A stretch of DNA of 64,000 nt, taken from contig DASTOM010000005.1 in the NCBI GenBank assembly GCA_035762545.1, positions 1 through 64,000 on the forward strand. The letters run 5' to 3'. Below the pieces are notes generated by a model, which worked only from the letters and a program-made list of their open reading frames with translations, was not told the DNA's origin and searched no databases. Positions within the stretch are counted from its first letter, which is position 1. Every line of letters begins with the position of its first letter. Below, piece by piece: positions 8,447 through 17,174 of this stretch. Made by a program: the position numbers and the translations under genes. The DNA comes from JANQRA01 sp035762545. Lineage in GTDB: Bacteria > Actinomycetota > Acidimicrobiia > Spongiisociales > ZC4RG35.

Positions 8447-11026
8447 TCACTCGTAGAAGATCGTTTCGAAGGTTCGCCGTGCCCTCCGTGTATACCGGCG
8501 GTAGTGCTCACGAAGCTCGCCGCTGCGGTCGAAACCGAGCGACGCAGCAAGGCGCGATGTGGCGTCGGCCACCATTGGGAGCGAGTCTGAAGGCCGACCG
8601 CTCTGCAGGTGGAGACGGAGACGCACCCGGGTGCAGAAGAGGTAGGCGTCGTGGAGCGCGTGGAACTCGCTGGGCTTGAGCAGCTTGGCCTCGCGGAGGG
8701 CATCGAGCGTCTCGAACGTCCCGGTGAGCCGGAGCTCGGGGATCTTGCCGCCATGTCTCAGTTGGAGCAGTTGGACAGCGAACTCGATGTCGCTGAGCCC
8801 TCCCGGACCCAGCTTGAGATGGAAGTCCGGGTCCTCGTTGGCCGGTATTCGCTCCGACTCGACCCGCGCCTTGATTCGGCGGATCTCGCCAACGGTCTCC
8901 CTCGAGAGCTCCGGACGCCAGACGACCGGCTCGATCATCTCGAAGTACTCAGCGAGGAGGTCTTCATTGCCGCCCCCTGGTCGGGCTTTGACCAATGCCA
9001 GCAGCTCCCACGGTTCGACCCATTCCTCGTAGTACCGCTTGTAAGAGGCGAGTGATCGAGACATCGGACCTTTGCGCCCTTCGGGACGAAGACCGGCGTC
9101 GACTTCGTAGGCATCGCCATGACGGTTGGGCTCCGCCAGGACGCTCCCCAGCCCGGCGGCGAGCTCGAGCCCTCTCTTCGTATCGTCTCCGTGGATGTAC
9201 ATCACGTCGATGTCCGACCCGTATGAGAGCTCTCTACCACCCCATCGGCCCATGGCGATCACCGCAAATGGCTCGTCGGGCTCGGCGATGATGTGGAGGG
9301 AAGCTCTAACCGCGGCGTCGGCGCTGTCAGAGAGGGCATGGATGGTCGCCTGCGGCGGGGCCACGCCCAGGATGTCCCGCGCCGCTATGCGGAGTTTGCG
9401 GCGTCGGACGAATCTCCGAATCGTCCCGATCCTGGCCTCTAGTCCCGGTCTGGCATCGAGGGTCAGAATGAGCCGCGTTGTGGCGTCGTCGAGATCGCGG
9501 ATCCTGGCGAGGAGATCGTCGTCGGCGAGACGGGGCACGAACTCGGGGATACGGTCCATCAGATCGCCGACCAACTTGCCGGTCCCGAGGAGTGTGCACA
9601 GTCGTTCGCCGGCCACCGGGTTGGTCTGGAGGACGCGAATCAGGGCGGCATGATCAGTGGAATGAGCGAGGAGCAACCGGAGCTGCGCCAATCCGAGGTC
9701 GGGGTCGGGTGACTGCGACAGCCAGTCCAACATAAGAGGCAGCATCTGGTGCATCACCATCGACCGCCGACTGACTCCGGACATCAGGTCGTTCACCGTC
9801 TGAGTCGCCGCAACCACATTGCGGAATCCCAGTGCTGCCAGCCTGACGGCGGCGGCGGACTGGGTCAGTCGTGCCGTGTCCAAGCCCACCAGTGCGTCGA
9901 GGATCGGTCGGAAGTAGAGACGTTCGTGGAGATCACGTGCATTGGCCCGGACTTCGGCGAGCCGGGTCTCGAATTCCTCGGCGGGATTGTTGGCGAACCC
10001 CAGGGAGCGTCCCAGCCACTCTCTTCCCTCGGCGTCCGTCGGGATGCTGTGGGTCTGGCGGAGATCGTGTAACTGCAGCCGGTGCTCGACGTCCCGGAGG
10101 AAGCGATACGCGTCGTCCATTTTCGCCGCCTCTTCGACGTCTATGTAACCGTGGTCCCGCAGGGCGGCGATCGCGCCGAGAGTGGAGGTGACCCGAAGGT
10201 CCGTGTCGACCCGGCCATGGACGAGTTGAAGGATCTGGACCGAGAACTCGATGTCACGAATGCCCCCGCGCGATCGTTTGATGTCGTTTGTTGGAGAGCC
10301 CTCCTCCGCCTGGCTCTTCAGCGCACGGATGCTGCGCAGCGCGTCGGTGTCGAGACCTTCTTCCCAGATGATCTTGTCGGCGAGGGCCCGGAATCGGGTC
10401 CCGAGGTCGGGGTCGCCGGCGGCGTGACGTGCTTTCAGGAGGGCCTGGAGCTCCCATGCCTCGCTCCACCGCTCGTAGTAGCCGGCGTACCCTTCGAGAC
10501 TCCTCGAGAGCGGGCCCATCGAGCCCTCCGGCCGCAAGTCGGCGTCGACGTTGAGCGTCGGGCCGTCGAATGTCGGGGTGGACAGCCTTGCCAGGAGCCG
10601 GGAAGCGATCGCCAGGGCGGCCGCCCGGCCCTCCGTCTCGCGTCCGGGCGCTGCCTCGTGAACGAACACGAGGTCTATGTCCGAGTAGTAGTTGAGCTCA
10701 CGGGCTCCCCATTTCCCCATTGCGATCACCGCGAACGCGAGCTCGGCGGCTATGGGGTGACGCTCGGAGATCTCCTCGGTGACTGCGGCGAGCTCGTCAG
10801 CGACGATGAGATCCATGGAGTCGGACAGGCTTCTCGTGGTCGTCTCCAGATCGGCGGTGCCGAGGACGTCGGCGATAGCGACGTGGAGGAGAGCAGCCTG
10901 AACTCGAGCGCTCACGCTCGCTCCCGCATGGGCACCATCGACCAGGTCGGGTTGCCGGAGCAATGCCTCGGCGAGCGGTGGACTGACCCGCTCCAGCTGG
11001 TCTGCGATCCTCTGGCTATCCGTCAC
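8447..11026 (-). CDS. glnE: Glutamine synthetase adenylyltransferase/deadenylase
   Basis: GlnE controls glutamine synthetase by adding and removing AMP. Both nucleotidyltransferase halves are present: GKWGARELNYYSDIDL at about 104-119 (deadenylylating half) and GRWGGRELSYGSDIDV at 593-608 (adenylylating half). Each is followed by a GlnD-like helical domain with SDIEF or RDIEF. At 859 residues the protein is shorter than most GlnE, mainly at the N-terminus. The GTG start is preceded at seven bases by TAGCCT (11034-11039 on the plus strand), which supports a leaderless mRNA. Only 54 bases separate it from the divergent nadE. Confidence 0.93.
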   Translation of the reverse strand: MTDSQRIADQLERVSPPLAEALLRQPDLVDGAHAGASVSARVQAALLHVAIADVLGTADLETTTRSLSDSMDLIVADELAAVTEEISERHPIAAELAFAVIAMGKWGARELNYYSDIDLVFVHEAAPGRETEGRAAALAIASRLLARLSTPTFDGPTLNVDADLRPEGSMGPLSRSLEGYAGYYERWSEAWELQALLKARHAAGDPDLGTRFRALADKIIWEEGLDTDALRSIRALKSQAEEGSPTNDIKRSRGGIRDIEFSVQILQLVHGRVDTDLRVTSTLGAIAALRDHGYIDVEEAAKMDDAYRFLRDVEHRLQLHDLRQTHSIPTDAEGREWLGRSLGFANNPAEEFETRLAEVRANARDLHERLYFRPILDALVGLDTARLTQSAAAVRLAALGFRNVVAATQTVNDLMSGVSRRSMVMHQMLPLMLDWLSQSPDPDLGLAQLRLLLAHSTDHAALIRVLQTNPVAGERLCTLLGTGKLVGDLMDRIPEFVPRLADDDLLARIRDLDDATTRLILTLDARPGLEARIGTIRRFVRRRKLRIAARDILGVAPPQATIHALSDSADAAVRASLHIIAEPDEPFAVIAMGRWGGRELSYGSDIDVMYIHGDDTKRGLELAAGLGSVLAEPNRHGDAYEVDAGLRPEGRKGPMSRSLASYKRYYEEWVEPWELLALVKARPGGGNEDLLAEYFEMIEPVVWRPELSRETVGEIRRIKARVESERIPANEDPDFHLKLGPGGLSDIEFAVQLLQLRHGGKIPELRLTGTFETLDALREAKLLKPSEFHALHDAYLFCTRVRLRLHLQSGRPSDSLPMVADATSRLAASLGFDRSGELREHYRRYTRRARRTFETIFYE

Positions 11027-11080
11027 ACGCCACAGGCTATGACCGTCGTCAATCGCACAGGTGCGGCGTAACGTGGCGGC

Positions 11081-12739
11081 ATGCCGATGAAGGTCGCAGG
11101 AGCCCAGTTGAACCTGACCGTGGGTGACCTCTCGGGCAACGAACAGTTGATATCTGAGGCGATGAGCCGCGCCGAGGCGGCGAATGCCGATGTCGTCCTC
11201 CTTCCCGAACTGGCGATACCGGGATATCCACCCGAGGATCTCGTGCTGAGACGCGATTTCGTCGAAGCCAACGTCGAGGCCCTGCGTCGCTTGGCCCGGG
11301 CGTCGGGGAGCACCACCACCGTTGTTGGGTTCCTCGACTTCGCCTCGGGCCCCGGAAGCCGCGCAATCGACTCAGAGGATCGGGGCGTCGCCAACGCCGC
11401 TGCGGTGCTGCGCGATGGAGAGATCGTCGGTGTCTATCACAAGGTCCATCTCCCCAACTTCGGGGTCTTCGACGAGGACCGCTACTTCGTGACCGGATCC
11501 GACCCCGACCGCATCTGGGACATCGCCGGAGTCCCGACGGGCGTTTCGGTCTGTGAGGACATCTGGCTCCCCGACGGCCCGCCGTCTTTGCAGGCCCGGG
11601 CCGGGGCGAGGATCCTGCTCAACATCAATGCCAGCCCATTCCATCGGGGCAAGGCGTCGGAGAGGGAGGAGATGCTGAGGTCTCGGGCGCTGGCGGCCGG
11701 TGCCCCCATCGTCTATCTCAACCTCATCGGCGGTCAGGATGAGCTGGTGTTCGACGGGGCTTCGGTGGTGATAGCCGACACCGGCGAGGTGATCCACCGT
11801 TCCGCACAGTTCGAGGAGGACTTCTTCGTCCTCGACGTCCCCCTCCCCGGGGAGGGCGTGGAGACCGGGGACATCGCCCCATATCTGGAGCCCACCGAGG
11901 AGGTCTACCGGGCATTGACTACTGGTTTGGCCGACTACTGCCGGAAGAACGGTTTCGGGTCGGTCGTGATCGGGCTCTCCGGAGGTATCGACTCGGCGCT
12001 CACCGCGGCAATCGCCGCGGACGCTCTCGGGCCCGACTCGGTCTGGGGGGTCTCCATGCCTTCGCGATTCTCCTCACAACACTCGATCGACGACGCCCGG
12101 CTTCTGGCCGAGAACCTGGGAATCCGTTTCGACAAGATCTCGATCGACGGCGTCTTCGAGTCCCATCTCGACTCGCTGGCCGATGTCTTCGCCGGTACCG
12201 AGTTCGGCGTCGCCGAGGAAAACCTCCAGGCCAGGTCGCGGGGAGCGACCCTCATGGCGATCTCCAACAAGCACGGGCCCATGGTCCTGGCCACGGGGAA
12301 CAAGAGCGAGATGGCCGCCGGTTACGCCACCCTCTACGGGGACATGGTGGGCGGCTACTCCGTGTTGAAGGACGTGTTCAAGGGTCTCGTCTACGAACTG
12401 GCGCGTTGGCGGAACAAGGACGGCGAGGTGATCCCGCAGAACACCATCGACAAGGATCCATCTGCAGAGCTTCGCCCCAATCAGAAGGACTCCGACTCAC
12501 TCCCGCCATACGAGATCCTCGACGCCATCCTCGAGCGGTACATCGAAGACGACATGGGTGTGGCCGAGGTCATCGCGGACGGGTACGACCCCGACACCGT
12601 GGTCAGGGTTGCCAGGATGGTCGACCGGAACGAGTACAAGCGCCGGCAGTCGGCACCCGGGGTCAAGATCACCACCAAGGCCTTCGGCAAAGACCGCCGT
12701 CTCCCGATCACCAACCATTACCGGCCGTCCGCCCCGTGA
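11081..12739 (+). CDS. nadE: Glutamine-dependent NAD+ synthetase
   Basis: The enzyme makes NAD+ from deamido-NAD with ammonia released from glutamine. The N-terminal nitrilase-like glutaminase domain has the catalytic triad Glu43 (LLPELAIPGY), Lys121 (YHKVHLPNFG) and Cys158 (SVCEDIW). The C-terminal synthetase domain has the ATP-binding loop SGGIDS at 300-305. A length of 552 residues fits the compact two-domain form. TAACGT (11069-11074) ends six bases before the ATG. The stop overlaps the GTG of the next gene, coupling the two. Confidence 0.95.
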   Translation: MPMKVAGAQLNLTVGDLSGNEQLISEAMSRAEAANADVVLLPELAIPGYPPEDLVLRRDFVEANVEALRRLARASGSTTTVVGFLDFASGPGSRAIDSEDRGVANAAAVLRDGEIVGVYHKVHLPNFGVFDEDRYFVTGSDPDRIWDIAGVPTGVSVCEDIWLPDGPPSLQARAGARILLNINASPFHRGKASEREEMLRSRALAAGAPIVYLNLIGGQDELVFDGASVVIADTGEVIHRSAQFEEDFFVLDVPLPGEGVETGDIAPYLEPTEEVYRALTTGLADYCRKNGFGSVVIGLSGGIDSALTAAIAADALGPDSVWGVSMPSRFSSQHSIDDARLLAENLGIRFDKISIDGVFESHLDSLADVFAGTEFGVAEENLQARSRGATLMAISNKHGPMVLATGNKSEMAAGYATLYGDMVGGYSVLKDVFKGLVYELARWRNKDGEVIPQNTIDKDPSAELRPNQKDSDSLPPYEILDAILERYIEDDMGVAEVIADGYDPDTVVRVARMVDRNEYKRRQSAPGVKITTKAFGKDRRLPITNHYRPSAP

Positions 12740-13542
12740 TCACCGACGTCCTCATCAACGGCGAGCCCTCAGACGGGCGCATCCCGGTAACCGATTCGTC
12801 GGTCCTGCGCGGCGATGGTGTCTTCGAGGTGCTCAAGGCCTACAACAGTGAGGCGTTCGGTCTCGACTTCCATCTCGATCGACTCGAGGCGAGCGCCCGC
12901 GCAATGCATCTCGACCTGCCGCCCCGTATCGAACTGGCGGCATGGATCGAACAGGTGTCGTCGCAACTGGGGGGCGGGGTCGTCCGGGTGATCGTCACCA
13001 GAGGTTCCAGCATTCCAGGTCTCGATGACCCTGCCAACGTCATCGTCTTCGGTCACTCCTGGGATCGGGAGTTCGGCCCCGCCAGGCTGTACCCGGTGGC
13101 GGCTCCGTGGCACGCCGCAGGAGTCGTGTGGGATCTGGCCGGGGCGAAGATCACCTCCTACGCACCCAACCTGTCGGCCACGAGGAGGGCCAAGGCCGAG
13201 GGGTTCGAAGATGCACTCCTCACGACAGTGGACGGCGTCATGCTGGAAGGTCCGACGTTCAGCGTCGCCTGGGTGGTGGACGGAGTGGTGGAGACCCCAG
13301 GTCTCCACCTGGGCATCCTCGACTCGATCACCCGAAAGGTGGTGGTCTCGGGGGCTCGCGAAACGGGGATCGAGGTGATCGAGGACGTATGGACCCTCGA
13401 GCGGCTCCGGAGCGCCGACGAGGTTATGGCTCTGTCCACCATTCGAGAGGTCCAGCCGGTGGTCGCGGTCGGCGATCTCGAGTTCGAGCCGGGCACGACG
13501 ACCGAGAAGTTGGCTGGTGTATTCAGTGCCCTCGTAGGGTAA
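12736..13542 (+). CDS. Class IV PLP aminotransferase (PabC/Ilv/DAAT-like)
   Basis: The 268-residue protein starts at a GTG that overlaps the nadE stop. It has the fold-type IV signatures RGDGVFE near residue 25 and a likely PLP lysine at 138 in GAKITSY. The downstream segments EGFEDALL and ILDSITRK are typical of branched-chain aminotransferase, D-amino acid aminotransferase and aminodeoxychorismate lyase. These three activities are hard to separate by eye. Its small size and the absence of the BCAT-type length favour aminodeoxychorismate lyase or a DAAT-like enzyme. Coupling to nadE does not point to a shared pathway. Confidence 0.82.
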   Translation: MITDVLINGEPSDGRIPVTDSSVLRGDGVFEVLKAYNSEAFGLDFHLDRLEASARAMHLDLPPRIELAAWIEQVSSQLGGGVVRVIVTRGSSIPGLDDPANVIVFGHSWDREFGPARLYPVAAPWHAAGVVWDLAGAKITSYAPNLSATRRAKAEGFEDALLTTVDGVMLEGPTFSVAWVVDGVVETPGLHLGILDSITRKVVVSGARETGIEVIEDVWTLERLRSADEVMALSTIREVQPVVAVGDLEFEPGTTTEKLAGVFSALVG

Positions 13543-13577
13543 GGAACCATCCAGCACTAGCGTTTCGTTTGGTGGTC

Positions 13578-14096
13578 ATGAGATTTCGATCGATAGCCGT
13601 GGTCGGCGCAGTGGTTTTGGCCCTCGCCGCATGTGACAGCGGGGACGCCGAGCTTTCAACGGACTCCACCATCATCACCGGTGGAACCAATGCCCCGGCC
13701 GCCACAACCACGACGACACCATCCGACGGTGGCACCTCCGGGAGCTCGCCGTCCACCACTCTCGTCGGCGAGCCAGTGGCGGCGTACGACGTCGTCCAGA
13801 GGACTCCAAACGACAACGGGGAGGCCGTGATCGTCGTCATCCCCGAGGGCGCCTACACCGATGTGGATCTCGAGAACTTCGTAATCGACCTGCTCGAGTC
13901 CGACGAGAACATCTACGGCGCCGAAGTCTTTGGTGACGAGACCGCGGTCGAGGCCTTTCTCATCGACCCGGCCTCACTCACCGAGGAGCAGACCGCGTTG
14001 ATCGAGCGTTATCACTACGTCACTGTCGTGGGCCGGGACCGGATCGAGTACCGGGGCCCGTTCGCCGAGTTCCCCGGTGGGGCCATCGGAAGCTGA
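13578..14096 (+). CDS. Putative lipoprotein of unknown function
   Basis: The product is 172 residues, beginning MRFRSIAVVG with a hydrophobic stretch and lipobox L-A-A-C (Cys20). A low-complexity Thr/Ser/Gly/Pro linker (about 35-65) leads to a compact alpha/beta region rich in Val, Ile and acidic residues. No enzyme motif is visible. It is separated by 35 bases from the aminotransferase and converges on mgtE with a 21-base gap. A role outside the membrane is all that can be said. Confidence 0.7.
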   Translation: MRFRSIAVVGAVVLALAACDSGDAELSTDSTIITGGTNAPAATTTTTPSDGGTSGSSPSTTLVGEPVAAYDVVQRTPNDNGEAVIVVIPEGAYTDVDLENFVIDLLESDENIYGAEVFGDETAVEAFLIDPASLTEEQTALIERYHYVTVVGRDRIEYRGPFAEFPGGAIGS

Positions 14097-14117
14097 CACA
14101 GGACCGTTCGCCGCGTC

Positions 14118-15518
14118 CTAGAGCATCAGGCTGGCGAGCAGCAGGAATCCGCCGAACCCGACGAGGTCGGTGATCAGTGTCAAGAAGATAGATGCGGCCA
14201 GCGCCGGGTCGAGGCCAAACCGTCTCAGCAACACGGGGATTCCGCTACCTACCACCGCACCGATGACCAGCACGGCGAAGGCCGACAGGCTCACCACCAG
14301 GGCGACGGTGAACGGGTGCCCTTCCTGCCCGAAGATCTCGATCTGGAGAAGGATCAGGCAGACCGTCCCGGCGAGCACCCCCAGCACCACCCCATTGAGC
14401 AGGCCGACTCCGAACTGACGGAATAGGATGCCCGGGACCTGCGCCGACGGGACGTCATCGGAGGCCAGCGAGCGGATCATGACAGCGAGGCTCTGATTCC
14501 CTCCGTTCCCGCCGAGCAGGGCGATCACCGGCATCAGGGCGGCGAGGACCGGCTCCTGACTGATGATTCCGGTCTGCTGTTCGATCACGAACGCCACCAC
14601 CAGGGCGAGCACCAGGTTGAGGGCCAGCCAGGGGACACGCATCCGGAATGACGAGGTGACGTCGGTGTAGACAGTCTCGGCCACACCGGCACCGACCGCG
14701 GCAGCGAAGTCCTCGGTGGCCTCGTCCTGGATCGCCTCGATGACCGCCTCGGTCGTCACCATCCCCACCAGCCGTCCCTGGTCTGTGACCGGAACCCCAT
14801 ACAGGTGATATCGCTGGGCGAGCTCGGCAACCTCCTCCCGATCGCTGAAGATGTCGACCGACACCGGGTCCGGGATCATCACGTCGGCCAGAGGAGAACC
14901 AGGTCGGCGGAAGACCAGGTCGCGGAAGGAGATCACGCCCTGGAGTTGGTCCTCGTCGTCGACGACGTAGACATACGACAGGTCCTCGTAGTCCTCATGA
15001 AGCTGCCGGATGCGTTCGATGGCCTCCCCGGTAGTCAGCCCGAGCGGTAGGGAGGCGATCTCGGTGGTCATCAGACCCCCGGCGCTGTCAGGTGGGTACA
15101 GGAGGAGATCGCGGACCTCGTCCTCCGCCTCGTCGGTCATTGCGGCGAGGACGTCCTCGGTCACCTCGTCGTCCAGCTCCCCGATGAGGTCTGCGGCCGC
15201 CTCGCTGGGCATCTCGCTCAGGGCCGCCGCAAGGTCTTCCAGGGGGAGCTGTTCGATGAGCTCGGCGGCGAGCTCCGGCGCTATCTCCTCGAGGATCTCG
15301 GCGGCTTCGGCCGGGGACAGGCCACTGAGCAGATCGGCGGCGGTCCCCTCCTCGAGTTGTTCGAGAATGTCGGCGGCATCACTGGGTGTGGCCGCGGCGA
15401 GGGCCTCCCACTCCTCCGGATTGGCGTCGAGATAGTCGGCCACCTGCTCGTGGTCGCGACGCGCGGCAGCGAGCAGTTGGTGGGCAAGTTGACGCGGGCT
15501 TCTAAGTCGAAGTCTCAT
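14118..15518 (-). CDS. mgtE: Magnesium transporter MgtE
   Basis: The 466-residue protein has the full MgtE architecture. An acidic helical N-domain (about 20-130, with repeated EIL/ELI helices) is followed by two CBS domains (about 130-255) and five hydrophobic segments from about 290 to the end. MgtE is a Mg2+ channel gated by Mg2+ binding to the N and CBS domains. The N-domain is unusually rich in Asp, Glu and Ala. The gene stands alone; a riboswitch was looked for upstream, but only 45 bases separate it from greA. Confidence 0.93.
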   Translation of the reverse strand: MRLRLRSPRQLAHQLLAAARRDHEQVADYLDANPEEWEALAAATPSDAADILEQLEEGTAADLLSGLSPAEAAEILEEIAPELAAELIEQLPLEDLAAALSEMPSEAAADLIGELDDEVTEDVLAAMTDEAEDEVRDLLLYPPDSAGGLMTTEIASLPLGLTTGEAIERIRQLHEDYEDLSYVYVVDDEDQLQGVISFRDLVFRRPGSPLADVMIPDPVSVDIFSDREEVAELAQRYHLYGVPVTDQGRLVGMVTTEAVIEAIQDEATEDFAAAVGAGVAETVYTDVTSSFRMRVPWLALNLVLALVVAFVIEQQTGIISQEPVLAALMPVIALLGGNGGNQSLAVMIRSLASDDVPSAQVPGILFRQFGVGLLNGVVLGVLAGTVCLILLQIEIFGQEGHPFTVALVVSLSAFAVLVIGAVVGSGIPVLLRRFGLDPALAASIFLTLITDLVGFGGFLLLASLML

Positions 15519-15563
15519 TGGTGACCCCGGGACGAATGGACCGGGGTCAGGCTACAACGGGTA

Positions 15564-16040
15564 TCAACCCTCGTAAGGTCGGACTGCGGTGACCTTCACG
15601 GTCATCTCGCCGGCCGGTGCCTCGTAGCTGACGTCGTCGCCGACCGTGGCTCCGATCAGGGCAGCGCCGAGCGGGCTTGCCGGAGAGGCGAGGAAGAGCC
15701 CTGGCACTTTGTTCTCCTGGGGGGCGACGAAATATTCCATCTCGTCACCGTCGGCGTCGACGACGGTCACGACCGAGCCGATCTCCACCCTTCCGGTGTC
15801 TTCGACCTCCCTCACCTCGGCGGTGTTGATGAGGTGCTCGAGCTTACGGATGCGTGCCTCCATCAAGCCCTGGTCGTTTTTGGCCGCGTCGTAGTCGGCG
15901 TTCTCGCGGAGGTCACCGTGCGAACGCGCTTCGGCGATCCGATCCTCGATCTCGGCACGGCCCTCGGTCTTCAGTTGTTCCAACTCCTCCTGGAGCTTCG
16001 CGAGCGCGGCAGGAGTGAGGAATGTGGGTGAATCGGTCAT
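15564..16040 (-). CDS. greA: Transcript cleavage factor GreA
   Basis: GreA rescues backtracked RNA polymerase by stimulating transcript cleavage. The 158-residue protein has the coiled-coil N-terminal domain with the acidic tip DLRENADYDAAK (about 43-54). The C-terminal FKBP-like domain includes SPLGAALIG. All key residues are present. A TAATCT hexamer lies 11 bases before the ATG on the minus strand and may be its -10 box. Confidence 0.95.
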   Translation of the reverse strand: MTDSPTFLTPAALAKLQEELEQLKTEGRAEIEDRIAEARSHGDLRENADYDAAKNDQGLMEARIRKLEHLINTAEVREVEDTGRVEIGSVVTVVDADGDEMEYFVAPQENKVPGLFLASPASPLGAALIGATVGDDVSYEAPAGEMTVKVTAVRPYEG

Positions 16041-16112
16041 GCGAGGTCGCGAGATTAAGCCGCCGTCCGGCGTACCCGCAGTCCGATTCCTGGGCTGCCC
16101 TGCAGACCGACG

Positions 16113-16592
16113 TCATCCCTGGACGGTTGATGCCCCCGCCCGTGGCGTGTCGACCAAACGCGTTATCACGGGCTCGACCACCACCTTCGACTGGACGGAT
16201 CGACTGATCAGGCAAGCATCGTCCGCTTTGGCGAGGACTCTCTCGGCGCGGTCGAGATTCGACTCTTCCCCGATCACGATCCGGGGGCGGAGGGTGATCG
16301 TCTCGATCGAGTAGAAGCCGTCGTCACCGCGTGCGAGGTGACCGACAGCGTTGTCTGAGTAGTCGAGCACCTGGACCCCGGACCTCGAGGCGATCGACCT
16401 GAACGTCGTCATCAGGCACGATGACACCGCTGCCACGAGGAGATGTTCCGGGCTCCAGAGGCGGCCCGGTCCGCCGAACTCAGGCGGCGATGCGACCTCC
16501 ATCTCCCGAAGGCCATCCTCCTCGGCCGTTAGCATTCCTCGTTTCTCGTCGACGCCGATCAAGTCGACGCGGTAGTCGTGTGAATCGATCAA
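16113..16592 (-). CDS. OsmC/Ohr-family protein
   Basis: This is a 159-residue member of the OsmC family, thiol peroxidases that reduce organic hydroperoxides. Recognisable parts are SPEHLLVAAVSSCLMTTF, which carries the first conserved Cys, and DDACLISRSV with the second. The long frame extends 36 residues further upstream. I chose the TTG at 16592 because AAAGGAG (16598-16604) lies five bases before it and conservation begins there. It is divergent from the DUF302 gene across about 150 bases. Confidence 0.82.
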   Translation of the reverse strand: MIDSHDYRVDLIGVDEKRGMLTAEEDGLREMEVASPPEFGGPGRLWSPEHLLVAAVSSCLMTTFRSIASRSGVQVLDYSDNAVGHLARGDDGFYSIETITLRPRIVIGEESNLDRAERVLAKADDACLISRSVQSKVVVEPVITRLVDTPRAGASTVQG

Positions 16593-16740
16593 CAGCACTC
16601 CTTTCGACGATGACGATCTTCCCCTCGAAGCGTCTTCGAAACCATGGGCCAACGGCTCCGATGCCAGGTCTTTGGTCCCTATCCCGATCTCATCGTGCAC
16701 AACTAAGTTGCTTCCAGGTCAGTCCCCTAGGAGAGCAGAT

Positions 16741-17151
16741 ATGGCGCCCTATCACTTCAGCGTGACCGTCCACAGTGAGTTCCAGTCGGCGGTGGATTTG
16801 GCCAAACGGGCTCTCGCCGATCACGGCTTCGGAATCGTGAGCGAGATCGATGTTGCGGCGACGCTACAGAGCAAGCTCGGAATCGCCCATGATCCCTATT
16901 TGATCCTCGGCGCCTGCAATCCGGAGTTCGCTCGCGATGCCGTGGCCAGCGAGCCTTCGATCGGGGTCCTGCTGCCATGCAACGTCGTGGTGCGATCGAC
17001 CGAAGGTGACGGTGTGGTCATCGACTTCATGGATCCGGCGGTGATGGTGGATCTGGTGGGCGAGCCTCGGATTCATGAGATCGCAGACGAGGTTCGACGC
17101 AACCTCGAGATGGCCCGCGACGCCATCGCCACGGCTCCTTCGTCGAGCTGA
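16741..17151 (+). CDS. DUF302 family protein
   Basis: The 136-residue protein matches DUF302, a small alpha/beta family of unknown function. Typical segments are FQSAVDLAKRALADHGFG, YLILGACNP and IGVLLPCNVVV, the last two with Cys residues. The ATG is preceded by AGGAGAG at five bases, a strong ribosome-binding site and in contrast to the many leaderless genes here. An 11-base palindrome, CAACTAAGTTG (16700-16710), lies just upstream and could be an operator shared with the divergent osmC-like gene. A redox or metal-related role is guessed only from the neighbour. Confidence 0.8.
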   Translation: MAPYHFSVTVHSEFQSAVDLAKRALADHGFGIVSEIDVAATLQSKLGIAHDPYLILGACNPEFARDAVASEPSIGVLLPCNVVVRSTEGDGVVIDFMDPAVMVDLVGEPRIHEIADEVRRNLEMARDAIATAPSSS

Positions 17152-17174
17152 GATCCGCCGCTTAACCTCACGAG

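Noticed and set aside
16593..16700. Longer start of the OsmC-like gene (36 more residues)
   Set aside because: The extension is unlike OsmC, and AAAGGAG sits correctly for the TTG at 16592.
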